Below are positions 17,596 to 26,249 of a stretch of DNA of 64,000 nucleotides, one piece after another. Origin of the DNA: an uncultured Clostridia bacterium. GTDB taxonomy: Bacteria > Bacillota > Clostridia > TANB77 > CAG-508. The stretch's first letter is position 1; every line of letters begins with the position of its first letter. The notes beneath the pieces were generated by a model. That model was given only the letters and a program-made list of their open reading frames with translations. It did not search any database and was not told the DNA's origin. A program made the translations under genes and the position numbers. The stretch covers positions 101,473 to 165,472 of the forward strand of contig CAKOXK010000002.1 of the NCBI GenBank assembly GCA_934130085.1, in the 5' to 3' direction.

Positions 17596-19881
17596 TTATT
17601 TAACAACTTGCAAGACTGGACGAAGCCTACGGCACGAAGAGTCGACGCCGGTGCCAGAGTGGAACACACAGTCCGTTATAATGGATCCACTGCTCGAAAC
17701 AAAGCGTAAGATGAAGTGCGCGTTGTACCAATCCGCAAAAACGCAGCGAGACGAAAGACAAAAGTCAGCGCCAGCGCTGATATTACTTGTATTCCTGTTT
17801 GCTCCACCACCCCAATAAGCATTGTATATAACTTTTAACCAAGGATTACTTGATTTTTTATCGTTATTATATTTTTCGTAAGCATAGTTTCCTTTTTGGT
17901 CTGTTGAAAGCCAATTGTTTGTGCCACTTGTGCTCATATTATATGATGTTATTTTTGCGTCTGAATATCCTTTGCTTGCTCCTTTTGTTTTATCAATGTT
18001 CTCATATTGTGTAAATAGTGTTGGTGCACAGCTATTCCCTGTTACTGTTATTTTATTTGGCGCACTTGTATCATCTGCATTTGTTGTCCATAAGTTGCCA
18101 AAGTTACTTAATTTACTTAATTTACTTTCATCCATGAAATCTTCCCATTTTGCATCACGTGCTAACACTACCTTTACTTTTTTGGTTTGTCCGTTTGCTA
18201 ACTTTATTTCTGTTAAATTTCCATATAAATTATTACAGATTGTATCTAACGCTAAAACTCCATTATTATATGCTGGAGCACCTGTTAATCTTACCTGTAA
18301 TTTTGTTGCTCTATCTGCTATATAGTAACCATATTTATTTGTATCAAATGAGCCTGATTGTAAATCATATCCGCCATCTGTTAGTTTTGACCATGTCATA
18401 TCTGATTCTACTGTTGGCAAACCTGAATTTACTTTATTTACTGACCTTATATCTTTTCCAAGTAAAGCTGCTATTGAATCTGCTTTTACATGTCCATGTG
18501 CTTCGCTTCCACTCTTAGTCTTATAGAATCTATCTACATTTACTGTTGCACCTTCAGATGTGTCTGAAACACTGTCAGCAGAAACTGTTATTACTGGACG
18601 TAGTGAACAATTTGCACTTGCATTATTACCTGTTGTATTATAATTTGCGTTCGTATTAAACACCGTAGATGCAGAATATGCTCCATCAGTTCTTGCAAAA
18701 GCTAATTGATAGGATTCATTTGACAACTCTTCAGAATATGGTGTTTTTCCATCGGTTCCATGATCCCAACCACAAGATGCAGATCTTGTTGCAAGCCAAT
18801 AATTGTTTCCTGTATTCATCATATCTATTGTTGATTTGTTTGTTCTGTTTAGATTTGTAATTGTTGGTGACGCATTTGCTGCTAGCATGTGTGTGTTACT
18901 TGATTGTGCTCCTGATGTATTTGCTATATCAATATAATCACTTATTTGGTCTGTTGAGAAACCATGATTTGCTGTATCTTTTTGATTTATTATTGGCTCT
19001 ATCTTTTTATTATTTTTATAGGCTCTTGATACAGAATATGTTACATTATAAAAGTCTTCCGCATTTACACTTCTTGCTGAAAGTACTTTCTTTCCATTAA
19101 TCTCTAGACTTCCATATAACTTTGAGCAGATTTCATTTAGTGCCTTTACACCATTTGTATAGCCATTAATTCCTGATATTGAAACTTCAAATCCTGTATT
19201 TGTATTTGCTATTAGGTTGACTGTTCCATCTTCATTTGTACTTAGTACTTTCCAGCCTAAGTCCTCTGTTTCAATCTCTCCTGCTTCTACCATTGCAATT
19301 CCTGGTACATCTTGATTATCATTACTTAGTACTTGCTTTATATGTCTGTTTACTCCTTTGCCATCGGTTTTTCCTATATATGTGAATGTTCCATCATCTA
19401 GATTTACCATGTAATTGTGACCTTTATATGCTACCTGTGCATAACCATCTCCATTATTTAAAAAATCTTCAAGACCATCATTTCCTATATTTGCACTTAA
19501 ATAGTCAGCAAGTCTTCCTGTATTTCCTTCTTGTTCTCTTTGAATGTCTATACCTGCTAAATACATACTCATTTCTTCTTCAGCAGAAGATTTGTCTGAA
19601 ACTGCTACAGCATTTTTTGCTTTTCTAAGAATTCCATCATTGCTTACCATACTTATTGTTATACCTGCTAAAACCAATAAGACAATAATTGTAACTACTA
19701 AAGCTATTATTGTTATTCCTGCTTGAGTAATTTTATATTTTCTTAATTTGCATTTATTTATTTGATTGCTGTTACTAATTTTCTTATTTTCATTGTCCCT
19801 GTTTTTCATTTTTAATCTCATTCCTTCCTTGCCTCCGCTATCGCTAAGGCACAAATCCTTATTAAATCTAGAGTATCTCAT
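17596..19881 (-). CDS. Prepilin-like protein E with C-terminal DGR-type variable C-lectin domain
   Basis: Third paralogue, ~761 residues: long basic leader, helix (QAGITIIALVVTIIVLLVLA), domain 1 with NYWLATRS...CSLRPVITVS, and domain 2 with ADFCLSSRCV...CRRLRPVLQV. In this copy the usual W of FWLSSR is C and the final G of GLRPV is R; both changes fall in variable columns. A duplicated LSK triplet occurs at SKLSKLSNFGN. The start is ATG 19881 behind GGAG. Its upstream region differs from the other pilin-like genes and holds a CGTATAATG/CATTATACG hairpin. Confidence 0.82.
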   Translation of the reverse strand: MRYSRFNKDLCLSDSGGKEGMRLKMKNRDNENKKISNSNQINKCKLRKYKITQAGITIIALVVTIIVLLVLAGITISMVSNDGILRKAKNAVAVSDKSSAEEEMSMYLAGIDIQREQEGNTGRLADYLSANIGNDGLEDFLNNGDGYAQVAYKGHNYMVNLDDGTFTYIGKTDGKGVNRHIKQVLSNDNQDVPGIAMVEAGEIETEDLGWKVLSTNEDGTVNLIANTNTGFEVSISGINGYTNGVKALNEICSKLYGSLEINGKKVLSARSVNAEDFYNVTYSVSRAYKNNKKIEPIINQKDTANHGFSTDQISDYIDIANTSGAQSSNTHMLAANASPTITNLNRTNKSTIDMMNTGNNYWLATRSASCGWDHGTDGKTPYSEELSNESYQLAFARTDGAYSASTVFNTNANYNTTGNNASANCSLRPVITVSADSVSDTSEGATVNVDRFYKTKSGSEAHGHVKADSIAALLGKDIRSVNKVNSGLPTVESDMTWSKLTDGGYDLQSGSFDTNKYGYYIADRATKLQVRLTGAPAYNNGVLALDTICNNLYGNLTEIKLANGQTKKVKVVLARDAKWEDFMDESKLSKLSNFGNLWTTNADDTSAPNKITVTGNSCAPTLFTQYENIDKTKGASKGYSDAKITSYNMSTSGTNNWLSTDQKGNYAYEKYNNDKKSSNPWLKVIYNAYWGGGANRNTSNISAGADFCLSSRCVFADWYNAHFILRFVSSSGSIITDCVFHSGTGVDSSCRRLRPVLQVVK
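17626..17766 (-). other. Candidate DGR variable region, gene E
   Basis: This third 141-bp variable block has TTT, GAT, TAC, AAC, CAC and ATC at the key codons. It differs from C and D almost only at columns compatible with a template adenine; outside the block the paralogues also differ at ordinary synonymous sites. Confidence 0.75.
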
Positions 19882-19891
19882 TTTTAATCTC

Positions 19892-19918
19892 CGTATAATG
19901 CGCATATACCATTATACG
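19892..19918. promoter_or_regulatory. Inverted repeat upstream of pilin-like gene E
   Basis: CGTATAATG and CATTATACG flank a 9-base loop just before the gene E start. It could be an operator or a leader hairpin hiding the ribosome-binding site. The other pilin-like genes do not have it. Confidence 0.45.
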
Positions 19919-20294
19919 AACTCCTTTCTTACAAATTTTGCTTTTTTGTTATAATATTTTTATATGCTCTGCAAACTATTTTCTATTCTTTAATTTTCAT
20001 TGATTCAATATTGATTGATATCTTTTTTATTAAAATTTGTCTTATTTTTATGTATTTTCAACATTTTTTCGTTTCTTTTTTGTTCGTTATATTACAATTT
20101 AGTAAAATAAGAAAAAAATTTTTTGTCGTTTTTTCAAATCGTTTGCATTCATTTTTCCTTGCAAAATCAATAATTTCTTATAACTCAGTTTAATATTTAT
20201 CATACTATTTTTGTTTTTGCAAGCACTTTTAGGTGCATATTTATTTTTAATTTAGGTGTAAAATAATTACAAATTCTACCAGGAGGTGATAAGT
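19919..20294. other. Divergent intergenic region between pilin-like gene E and the RHH gene
   Basis: No gene is seen. The region must hold the promoters of gene E (minus; a TATAAT-like box near 19951-19956) and of the small RHH gene (plus). A short hairpin-forming AGCACTTTTAGGTGC segment lies near 20222-20236. Confidence 0.4.
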
Positions 20295-20498
20295 ATGGAT
20301 AAATTAAATATTCCTAAAAATCAAAGTGGTGTAAGTAAAACTCTTAGATTGCCAGAGGATATTGTTCAAGATGTGCAACATCTTTCTGAAATGAAGAACC
20401 TTTCTTTCAACAAAATTGTTATTATATTGCTTTCTTTTAGTCTTCATAATCTAGATGAAGTTGATAGATCAGTACTTGACAAGTTTAGAAAAAATTAA
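20295..20498 (+). CDS. Small ribbon-helix-helix-like protein
   Basis: The 67-residue protein starts MDKLNIPKN and contains SKTLRLPEDIVQDVQHLSEM, then SFNKIVIILLSFSL. This layout, a short beta strand (KTLRLP) followed by two helices, is that of Arc/CopG-type DNA-binding dimers. The start at 20295 is fixed by a perfect AGGAGGTG site; an in-frame GTG inside that site is not the start. It is the only plus-strand gene for many kilobases and faces the pilin-like array, so it might regulate it, but that is position-based inference. Confidence 0.65.
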   Translation: MDKLNIPKNQSGVSKTLRLPEDIVQDVQHLSEMKNLSFNKIVIILLSFSLHNLDEVDRSVLDKFRKN

Positions 20499-20611
20499 TG
20501 GTCTTCCATTTTGTGCCTTTTTTTCGGATATTTTTTTTGAAAAAAAATTATCCTCTTTTTTTACATAATTTTAAGGTTCTTGTAATCTTTTTGCAATTAT
20601 TTTTAATTGCA

Positions 20612-20675
20612 AAAAGTATTCTTAATTTAGTTTTCCATTTTTTATGGCTTCTTATACTAAATTAAGAATACTTTT
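20612..20675. terminator. Bidirectional terminator between RHH gene and prkC
   Basis: A perfect 20-bp stem AAAAGTATTCTTAATTTAGT and its complement with a ~24-base loop lies between convergent genes. A smaller TTGCAATTA/TAATTGCAA palindrome precedes it. Confidence 0.85.
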
Positions 20676-20694
20676 ATTGTTATATATATTTATT

Positions 20695-22710
20695 TTATAG
20701 TTCACAGTCTATTGATATATTATTTCCATTATAATCATCTATATTTTGCGTTGTTGTTCCTAGTGTTTTTGTTTCTCCGTTTACTTTGCCTTCTACAACT
20801 ATTGTTTGTGAACCGTTTCCATGTATTTCTCCTAATGAGATTTCTTGTTGTTCTTTGCTTAGATCCACAGTTACGTTTTTCTTTATTTGCTCTTTTCCGT
20901 TTACTGTTACTACAATTGGTACTGATATTTTTGTACTTTCTGCTACAGTATTTGTTGTGTTTGATGTTTTTGAACTGTTCTTTTTTATCATGCTACTTGA
21001 TACCGTAAGTTCAAGTGTTATCTTCGCAGTACTTTCCTTTTTTTCAATTTTGTTAACTACTAGGTCTATGGTTGTGTTTTGTGCTACCTCTTTACCTTGT
21101 TCAATACTTTGTGATATTACCTTGCCATCAGTTTTTGTCTCATCGCTTGTGTATGTTATATTAGCTTTTAGGTTTGCATTGCTTAATGTTGCTTTTGCTG
21201 TTCCTTCATCCATATCAAATACTGTTGGTACTGTAGTTTTCTTTACGCCTTTGCTTACGTGTATTGTTATTGTATCGCCTGATTTTACTAAAACTCCGGC
21301 TTTGGTTTCTTGTCTGATTACTTTGTTTTCTTCTACTGAGTTGCTATTTTCATCTACTTCTTTTATAGTAATTCCCATTTTTTTGGCATCTTCTCTTACA
21401 TCACCAATTTCTTTGCCTGTGAAGTCTGGTAATTCAGTTGTTTCTGGTCCTGTGCTTAATGTTATTTGAACCTCTGTACCTTCTTCTACCTTCTGGTTCT
21501 CATCTGATTTCGGATTTTGCGATATTATCTTTCCTTCTTCTACATCTGCGCTTGCTTCGGATTCAACTTTGCCTTTTTTAAGTTTTGATTTTTCTAGTAA
21601 TTCAGTAGCTTCTTGTTCTGTTTTTCCTGTTAAATCTGGCACTACAACTTTTTTGCTTATTCCACCATCTAATATGATTTTCGTAATTAGAAAAACTATT
21701 ATGAATAATAATACTAGGCTTAATAATACGCATGGAACTTTGGCTTTTGGATGCTTTATAAAAAATGCATTTATTCCTTTTGGCTTTTTCTTTTTATCTT
21801 TAACCCCATCATCTGATACAGCTTGCATTATTCTTGTGTATCCGCCATCTTTATTTTCTATTATTACAAAATCTCCATCTGGATCTTTTAGTGCTTCGCT
21901 CAAATCATGTAACATTTCTGTGGCTGATTGATATCTATTTATTGGGTCTTTTTGCATTGCTTTCATTACAATATCATTCACAGCTTGTGGTATTTCAGAA
22001 TTAATTTCAATTGGCTCCACTGGTTCTTCTTGCATGTGTTTTAGTGCAACTGATACTGGTGTATCAGCATCAAATGGCACTTTGCCTGTAAGCATTTCAT
22101 ACATTACAACGCCTAATGAATATAGGTCTGATTTTGCATCTGTTATTCCACCTTTTGCTTGTTCAGGTGAAAAATAATGTACAGAACCAATTGTTGTTCC
22201 AAATGCAGTTATTGTTGAATTTGATACTGCTTTTGCGATTCCAAAATCAGTAACTTTTGCAACACCATCTTCTGTTATTATTATGTTATGTGGTTTTATA
22301 TCACGATGAATGATTCCGTTTTTATGTGCAACTTCAAGCGCTGCAGCTATTTGTATTGCAATATTTACTGCCCATTTCCATGAAATTGCTCCATCTCTAT
22401 TAATTATCTCTTTAAGAGTTTTGCCTTTAACTAGCTCCATTACTATGTAATAAAGGTTATTCTCTTCTTCATGACCAACATCATATATTGAAACTATATT
22501 TGCATGAGATAACCCTGCAGCTGATTGCGCTTCAGTGTTAAATCTTTTTATGAAATCTGAATCCGTGGTAAATTCATCTTTAAGTACCTTTACTGCAACA
22601 AGTCTATTTAAAACGTGATCTTTTGCCTTGTAAACTGTAGCCATTCCACCGTTTCCAGCCTCTTCAAGAATCTCATACCTGTTGCCAATTATTTTTCCTA
22701 TTAAATTCAT
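20695..22710 (-). CDS. prkC: PASTA-domain Ser/Thr protein kinase (PrkC/Stk)
   Basis: The order is a Hanks-type kinase domain (residues ~10-275; AVKVLKDEF, HRDIKPHNIII, DFGIAK), a membrane helix (~330-350, VPCVLLSLVLLFIIVFLI), and three PASTA domains (VVPDLTGKT..., TELPDFTGK..., TTVPTVFDM...). A Ser/Thr-rich extracellular tail of ~110 residues ends the protein. PrkC senses muropeptides or lipid II and controls cell wall synthesis and spore germination. It forms the usual rlmN-PP2C-kinase cluster with the two genes upstream. Confidence 0.97.
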   Translation of the reverse strand: MNLIGKIIGNRYEILEEAGNGGMATVYKAKDHVLNRLVAVKVLKDEFTTDSDFIKRFNTEAQSAAGLSHANIVSIYDVGHEEENNLYYIVMELVKGKTLKEIINRDGAISWKWAVNIAIQIAAALEVAHKNGIIHRDIKPHNIIITEDGVAKVTDFGIAKAVSNSTITAFGTTIGSVHYFSPEQAKGGITDAKSDLYSLGVVMYEMLTGKVPFDADTPVSVALKHMQEEPVEPIEINSEIPQAVNDIVMKAMQKDPINRYQSATEMLHDLSEALKDPDGDFVIIENKDGGYTRIMQAVSDDGVKDKKKKPKGINAFFIKHPKAKVPCVLLSLVLLFIIVFLITKIILDGGISKKVVVPDLTGKTEQEATELLEKSKLKKGKVESEASADVEEGKIISQNPKSDENQKVEEGTEVQITLSTGPETTELPDFTGKEIGDVREDAKKMGITIKEVDENSNSVEENKVIRQETKAGVLVKSGDTITIHVSKGVKKTTVPTVFDMDEGTAKATLSNANLKANITYTSDETKTDGKVISQSIEQGKEVAQNTTIDLVVNKIEKKESTAKITLELTVSSSMIKKNSSKTSNTTNTVAESTKISVPIVVTVNGKEQIKKNVTVDLSKEQQEISLGEIHGNGSQTIVVEGKVNGETKTLGTTTQNIDDYNGNNISIDCEL

Positions 22711-22840
22711 CTATTCCAATCCTTTCTTATTATTCCTAGGCTTTTATTTAGTAATTAAAAATTCATAACGCATTTGTAATTTGTCTAAATTTACATTTTA
22801 TTATCTATTAATTTGCTTTAAATATAATTTTATATTTAAA

Positions 22841-23569
22841 TTACCTAATAATAATAGCCGTTATGTTATCTTTTCCTCCTAAATCATTTGCTTTTTGAAC
22901 TAATAATTTTGTAGAATCTGTTGGGTTTTCTTTTATTATTTGTTGGATTTCATCTTCTGAAACCATATTTGTTAAACCATCTGAGCACATTAATAAAATG
23001 TCTCCTTTAATGAATCCTTTTATCATTGCATCTGGTTCAATAAATGGTGTGCACCCTAGTGCTTTCATTAGCATATTTTTCTTAGGGTGGTTTTTGCTTT
23101 CTTCTTCTGTTATTTTTCCCTCATCTAGTAATTTTTGTACATAGCTGTGATCTTTTGTAAGCTTTCTAAAGAACTCTTTTCTCATTCTGTAGATTCTGCT
23201 ATCACCAATATGTGATATAAAGGCCTTGTTTTGATATATTAAGCAAACATCTAGTGTTGTTCCCATTTTACTTAAATCTGCATTTTCTTTTGCTTTTTCA
23301 TATACAACCATATTAGCATACTGACTACTGTTTTTTACTAAATCAAGAAGCGTTTCTTTACTTTCTTTTGATTTTTCATAATTGCTCAAGATGTAGTTTT
23401 TAGCGGTTGTTACAGCAAGTTTGCTTGCTATTTCTCCGCCGTTATATCCACCCATACCGTCAGCTAAAATAAATAGCTGAACTGGGTCATCAGGAAAACT
23501 AATATAAAAATAGTCTTCATTTATTTCTCTAGCTTTTCCTACATCTGATGTTGCAAAAGCTTTTGCCAT
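22841..23569 (-). CDS. PP2C-type protein phosphatase (Stp/PrpC)
   Basis: This 242-residue metal-dependent Ser/Thr phosphatase has the family motifs REINEDYF, LFILADGMGGYNGGEIAS, HIGDSRIYRM and LMCSDGLTNMV, with metal-binding aspartates in each. It reverses PASTA-kinase phosphorylation. It starts 3 bp after the rlmN stop and precedes the kinase by 130 bp, the standard Firmicute arrangement. Confidence 0.97.
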   Translation of the reverse strand: MAKAFATSDVGKAREINEDYFYISFPDDPVQLFILADGMGGYNGGEIASKLAVTTAKNYILSNYEKSKESKETLLDLVKNSSQYANMVVYEKAKENADLSKMGTTLDVCLIYQNKAFISHIGDSRIYRMRKEFFRKLTKDHSYVQKLLDEGKITEEESKNHPKKNMLMKALGCTPFIEPDAMIKGFIKGDILLMCSDGLTNMVSEDEIQQIIKENPTDSTKLLVQKANDLGGKDNITAIIIR

Positions 23570-23572
23570 TTA

Positions 23573-24598
23573 TTAACCTCCTAAATTTTGTCTACGTAGT
23601 TGCCCACATGCTGCATTTATATCTGATCCTAATTCTCTTCTTATTGTTGCCACAATTCCATGGTCATTTAAATAATCTCTAAATTTTATAATATTTTCTA
23701 GTGAACTTTTTTGATAATTTCCATTGTCGATTTTATTAATTGGTATTAAATTTACATGGCATAGCATTCCTTTTAATAACTCCACCAGTTTTTTTGCATC
23801 TTGCAAATTATCATTATTATCTTTTGCTAAAGCATATTCAAATGAAATCCTTTTGTTAGTTTTTTCTATGTAATACCTGCACGCTTTCATCAATTCCTCT
23901 ATATTATATGCATTGTTGACAGGCATCATACTAGAGCGAATTTCATCATCGGCACTATGAAGTGAAATTGACAAGGTACATTGAATATCTTTATCAGCAA
24001 ATTCATAAATTCTTGGAACAACTCCACTTGTTGAAACGCTTATGTGTCGTGCACCAATGTTTAATCCTTTTGGATTGTTAAGAATTCCAATTGCATTTAG
24101 CACATTTTCAAAATTATCCATTGGTTCACCAATTCCCATAAATACCACATTTGAAACTTTTGAGCCTGTGTCTTGTTCAATTGCAATTATTTGCTCAACA
24201 ATTTCACCAGACGTTAAACTTCTTATAAAAGGAATTCCTGTTGATGCACAAAATTTGCAGCCCATCTTACAACCAATTTGTGATGATACACATACACTCT
24301 TTCCAAAATGATATTCCATTAATACTGATTCTATAGCATTTCCATCATTCAAGCCGAATAAATATTTAATTGTTCCATCTTTTGAAACTAGCTTTCTAAC
24401 AATTTCAAAATTGCAAATATCAAAATTCTCTTTTAGCTTTTTTCTTAATTCTAATGATAGATTTGTCATCTCATCAAAAGACTTTACCTTTTCTACATAA
24501 AGCCATTTAAAAATTTGTTCAGCTCTAAACTTCTTTTCTCCAATGCTCTCTAGTTCTTTTGTAAGTTCATCAAGATTATAATCTTTAATATTCTTCAT
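23573..24598 (-). CDS. rlmN: Dual-specificity RNA methyltransferase RlmN
   Basis: A radical SAM enzyme that makes m2A at 23S rRNA A2503 and tRNA A37. Seen: N-terminal KFRAEQIFKWLY, the cluster CKMGCKFCAS, GIGEPMDNFENV, SVSTSGVVP and the C-terminal catalytic cysteine in INAACGQLR. The length of 341 is typical. It begins the rlmN-PP2C-kinase cluster. Confidence 0.98.
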   Translation of the reverse strand: MKNIKDYNLDELTKELESIGEKKFRAEQIFKWLYVEKVKSFDEMTNLSLELRKKLKENFDICNFEIVRKLVSKDGTIKYLFGLNDGNAIESVLMEYHFGKSVCVSSQIGCKMGCKFCASTGIPFIRSLTSGEIVEQIIAIEQDTGSKVSNVVFMGIGEPMDNFENVLNAIGILNNPKGLNIGARHISVSTSGVVPRIYEFADKDIQCTLSISLHSADDEIRSSMMPVNNAYNIEELMKACRYYIEKTNKRISFEYALAKDNNDNLQDAKKLVELLKGMLCHVNLIPINKIDNGNYQKSSLENIIKFRDYLNDHGIVATIRRELGSDINAACGQLRRQNLGG

Positions 24599-24682
24599 TT
24601 CTATTCCTTAAATTATTTTGTTTATACCATAATTATTAATACGTTGCAATACATCTTTCAATTTGTAAAGTATTTTTTGCTT

Positions 24683-25009
24683 TTATATTTTTTCTTCGAT
24701 TTCTTCTTTTGATGTTAGTCCTACAAATTGATTAACTACATTTCCTTTGTTGAATATAATAATTGTTGGTATGCTCATTACATCATACTTTTCTGCCCAT
24801 TCTGGAGCATTATCAACATCAAGTTTGCAAACCTTAATAATTCCATCTTTTTCTTTTGCAATCTCATCAATTATGGGTGATTGCATTCTGCATGGATTGC
24901 ACCATGTTGCAAAAAAGTCAACAATTACTGTTCCTTCATAATTTAAAACTTCCTTTTCAAAATTTGAACTATCTAAACTAATAACACCCATTTTTATTTT
25001 TGAAAGCAC
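24683..25009 (-). CDS. Thioredoxin with WCNPC active site
   Basis: A ~108-residue thioredoxin fold with VDFFATWCNPCRMQSP and the cis-proline segment SIPTIIIF. The classic active site is WCGPC; here the Gly is Asn, which may shift the redox potential. Translation probably starts at a GTG (25009) with AGG five bases upstream; an ATG seven codons on has no visible site. A thioredoxin reductase-like gene follows upstream in plus coordinates, probably its partner. Confidence 0.9.
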   Translation of the reverse strand: MLSKIKMGVISLDSSNFEKEVLNYEGTVIVDFFATWCNPCRMQSPIIDEIAKEKDGIIKVCKLDVDNAPEWAEKYDVMSIPTIIIFNKGNVVNQFVGLTSKEEIEEKI

Positions 25010-25185
25010 TTTTACCTAAAAACTCTTTTCAATACTCTTGCATCTTTTTTTACTATCTACTAGCTCTTTACGTTATCTTAATATTAGGATGTTTTATTGT
25101 GCTTTCATACCTCCTTTTCTTTTTGTTTTTTCTTCTTGTTTTCTTTCTATTTTAGCTTTCTTTTTATTTTACTTTCTTTTTATTT

Positions 25186-26175
25186 TTACTTTCCAGAAAC
25201 CTTTATATAATTTATTACATTTATTCCTGCTTCTGCTCCCTCGTATACAGCTTTACTTACTTGTAAAAGTCCTCCTGTAATATTTCCGCAAGCAAATACT
25301 CCTGGAACATTAGTCTGCATTTTATCATTTACAACAATAGTTTCATTTTTTGTAATGATGCCCATTCTTTTTGCAAATTCAAATCCACCAGCTATGCCTT
25401 CAGCAATAAAAACTCCATCAACCTGAATTTCATTTGAATCATTTGAATTTGAATCATCAGAATTTGAATTTGTTGAATTTGAATTCTTTTCGCCTAAAAT
25501 ACTGTTACATTCAATAAACTGTCTTTCACTTGCTTTATTCTTATTAACTTCTTCTTGATTACTTTCTTTGTTATTGCTTTTGCATTCATTGATGTCATTC
25601 TTCAAAGTAATACTTTTAACTTTTTGCTCTGTTCCATTTATTGACTTTATTTCTGAACTAGTAAGTATTCTAACACTTTTGGCTACTTTTTTCAACACGT
25701 CCGCTTCTTCAATTGCATTTTTTCCATCTCCAATAACCACAACATTTTTACCCTTATAAAAATATCCATCACATAAAGCACAAAAACTTACGCCTTTATT
25801 AATGTATTTTTCAATATTTTCGATTTTAGGCACGATTCTTTTTAGACCAGTAGCCAAAATAACGGCCTTTGCCTGATAAGTATCATTTTCAGATTTTACT
25901 TTAAACTCAAGATTATCTTCCATCTCAATATTAAGTATTTCTTCTTTTTTTATTTCTATACCTGAGTTAGTTGCTTGCATTATTCCTTTTTCAAATAATT
26001 CTTTTCCAGAAATTCCATTTTCAAATCCATAATAATTATCAATTTTTTCTGCTTTTTCAAGCTCCGACTCTCCTTTATAAAAAACAATTGGGTTCATACC
26101 AGCTCTTTTTATATAAATTGATGCTTGAATTCCTGCAGGTCCAGCTCCAACTATAATACAATCATATATTTTCAA
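25186..26175 (-). CDS. Thioredoxin reductase-like flavoprotein with low-complexity insert
   Basis: The FAD motif CIIVGAGPAGIQASIYIKRA, a CALC redox pair (SFCALCDGYFYKG; usually CATC), the NADPH-site segment VVIGDGKNAIEEA and the C-terminal GVFACGNITGGLLQVSKAV identify a TrxB-type enzyme. A ~55-residue insert rich in Asn, Ser, Asp and Glu (around residues 205-255) sits between the NADPH domain and its C-terminal return. It is probably co-transcribed with the thioredoxin gene 176 bp downstream. It might reduce a ferredoxin or another partner instead. Confidence 0.88.
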   Translation of the reverse strand: MKIYDCIIVGAGPAGIQASIYIKRAGMNPIVFYKGESELEKAEKIDNYYGFENGISGKELFEKGIMQATNSGIEIKKEEILNIEMEDNLEFKVKSENDTYQAKAVILATGLKRIVPKIENIEKYINKGVSFCALCDGYFYKGKNVVVIGDGKNAIEEADVLKKVAKSVRILTSSEIKSINGTEQKVKSITLKNDINECKSNNKESNQEEVNKNKASERQFIECNSILGEKNSNSTNSNSDDSNSNDSNEIQVDGVFIAEGIAGGFEFAKRMGIITKNETIVVNDKMQTNVPGVFACGNITGGLLQVSKAVYEGAEAGINVINYIKVSGK

Positions 26176-26249
26176 CTCTTAATTCTCCTTTCATGATCTT
26201 TGTATTATTTATTTAATTTTCTATTCTTACGTTTTTTATTCAATTTTCC

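Noticed and set aside
13127..19726. Long leucine-rich plus-strand ORFs opposite genes C-E
   Set aside because: They are antisense shadows: their sequence follows from the codons of the minus-strand genes, and they recur in all three paralogues without start signals.
12585..19881. DGR template repeat or reverse transcriptase inside the window
   Set aside because: I found no fourth copy of the variable block with A-rich codons and no ORF with a YxDD-type reverse transcriptase core. The RT/template must be elsewhere if the idea is right.
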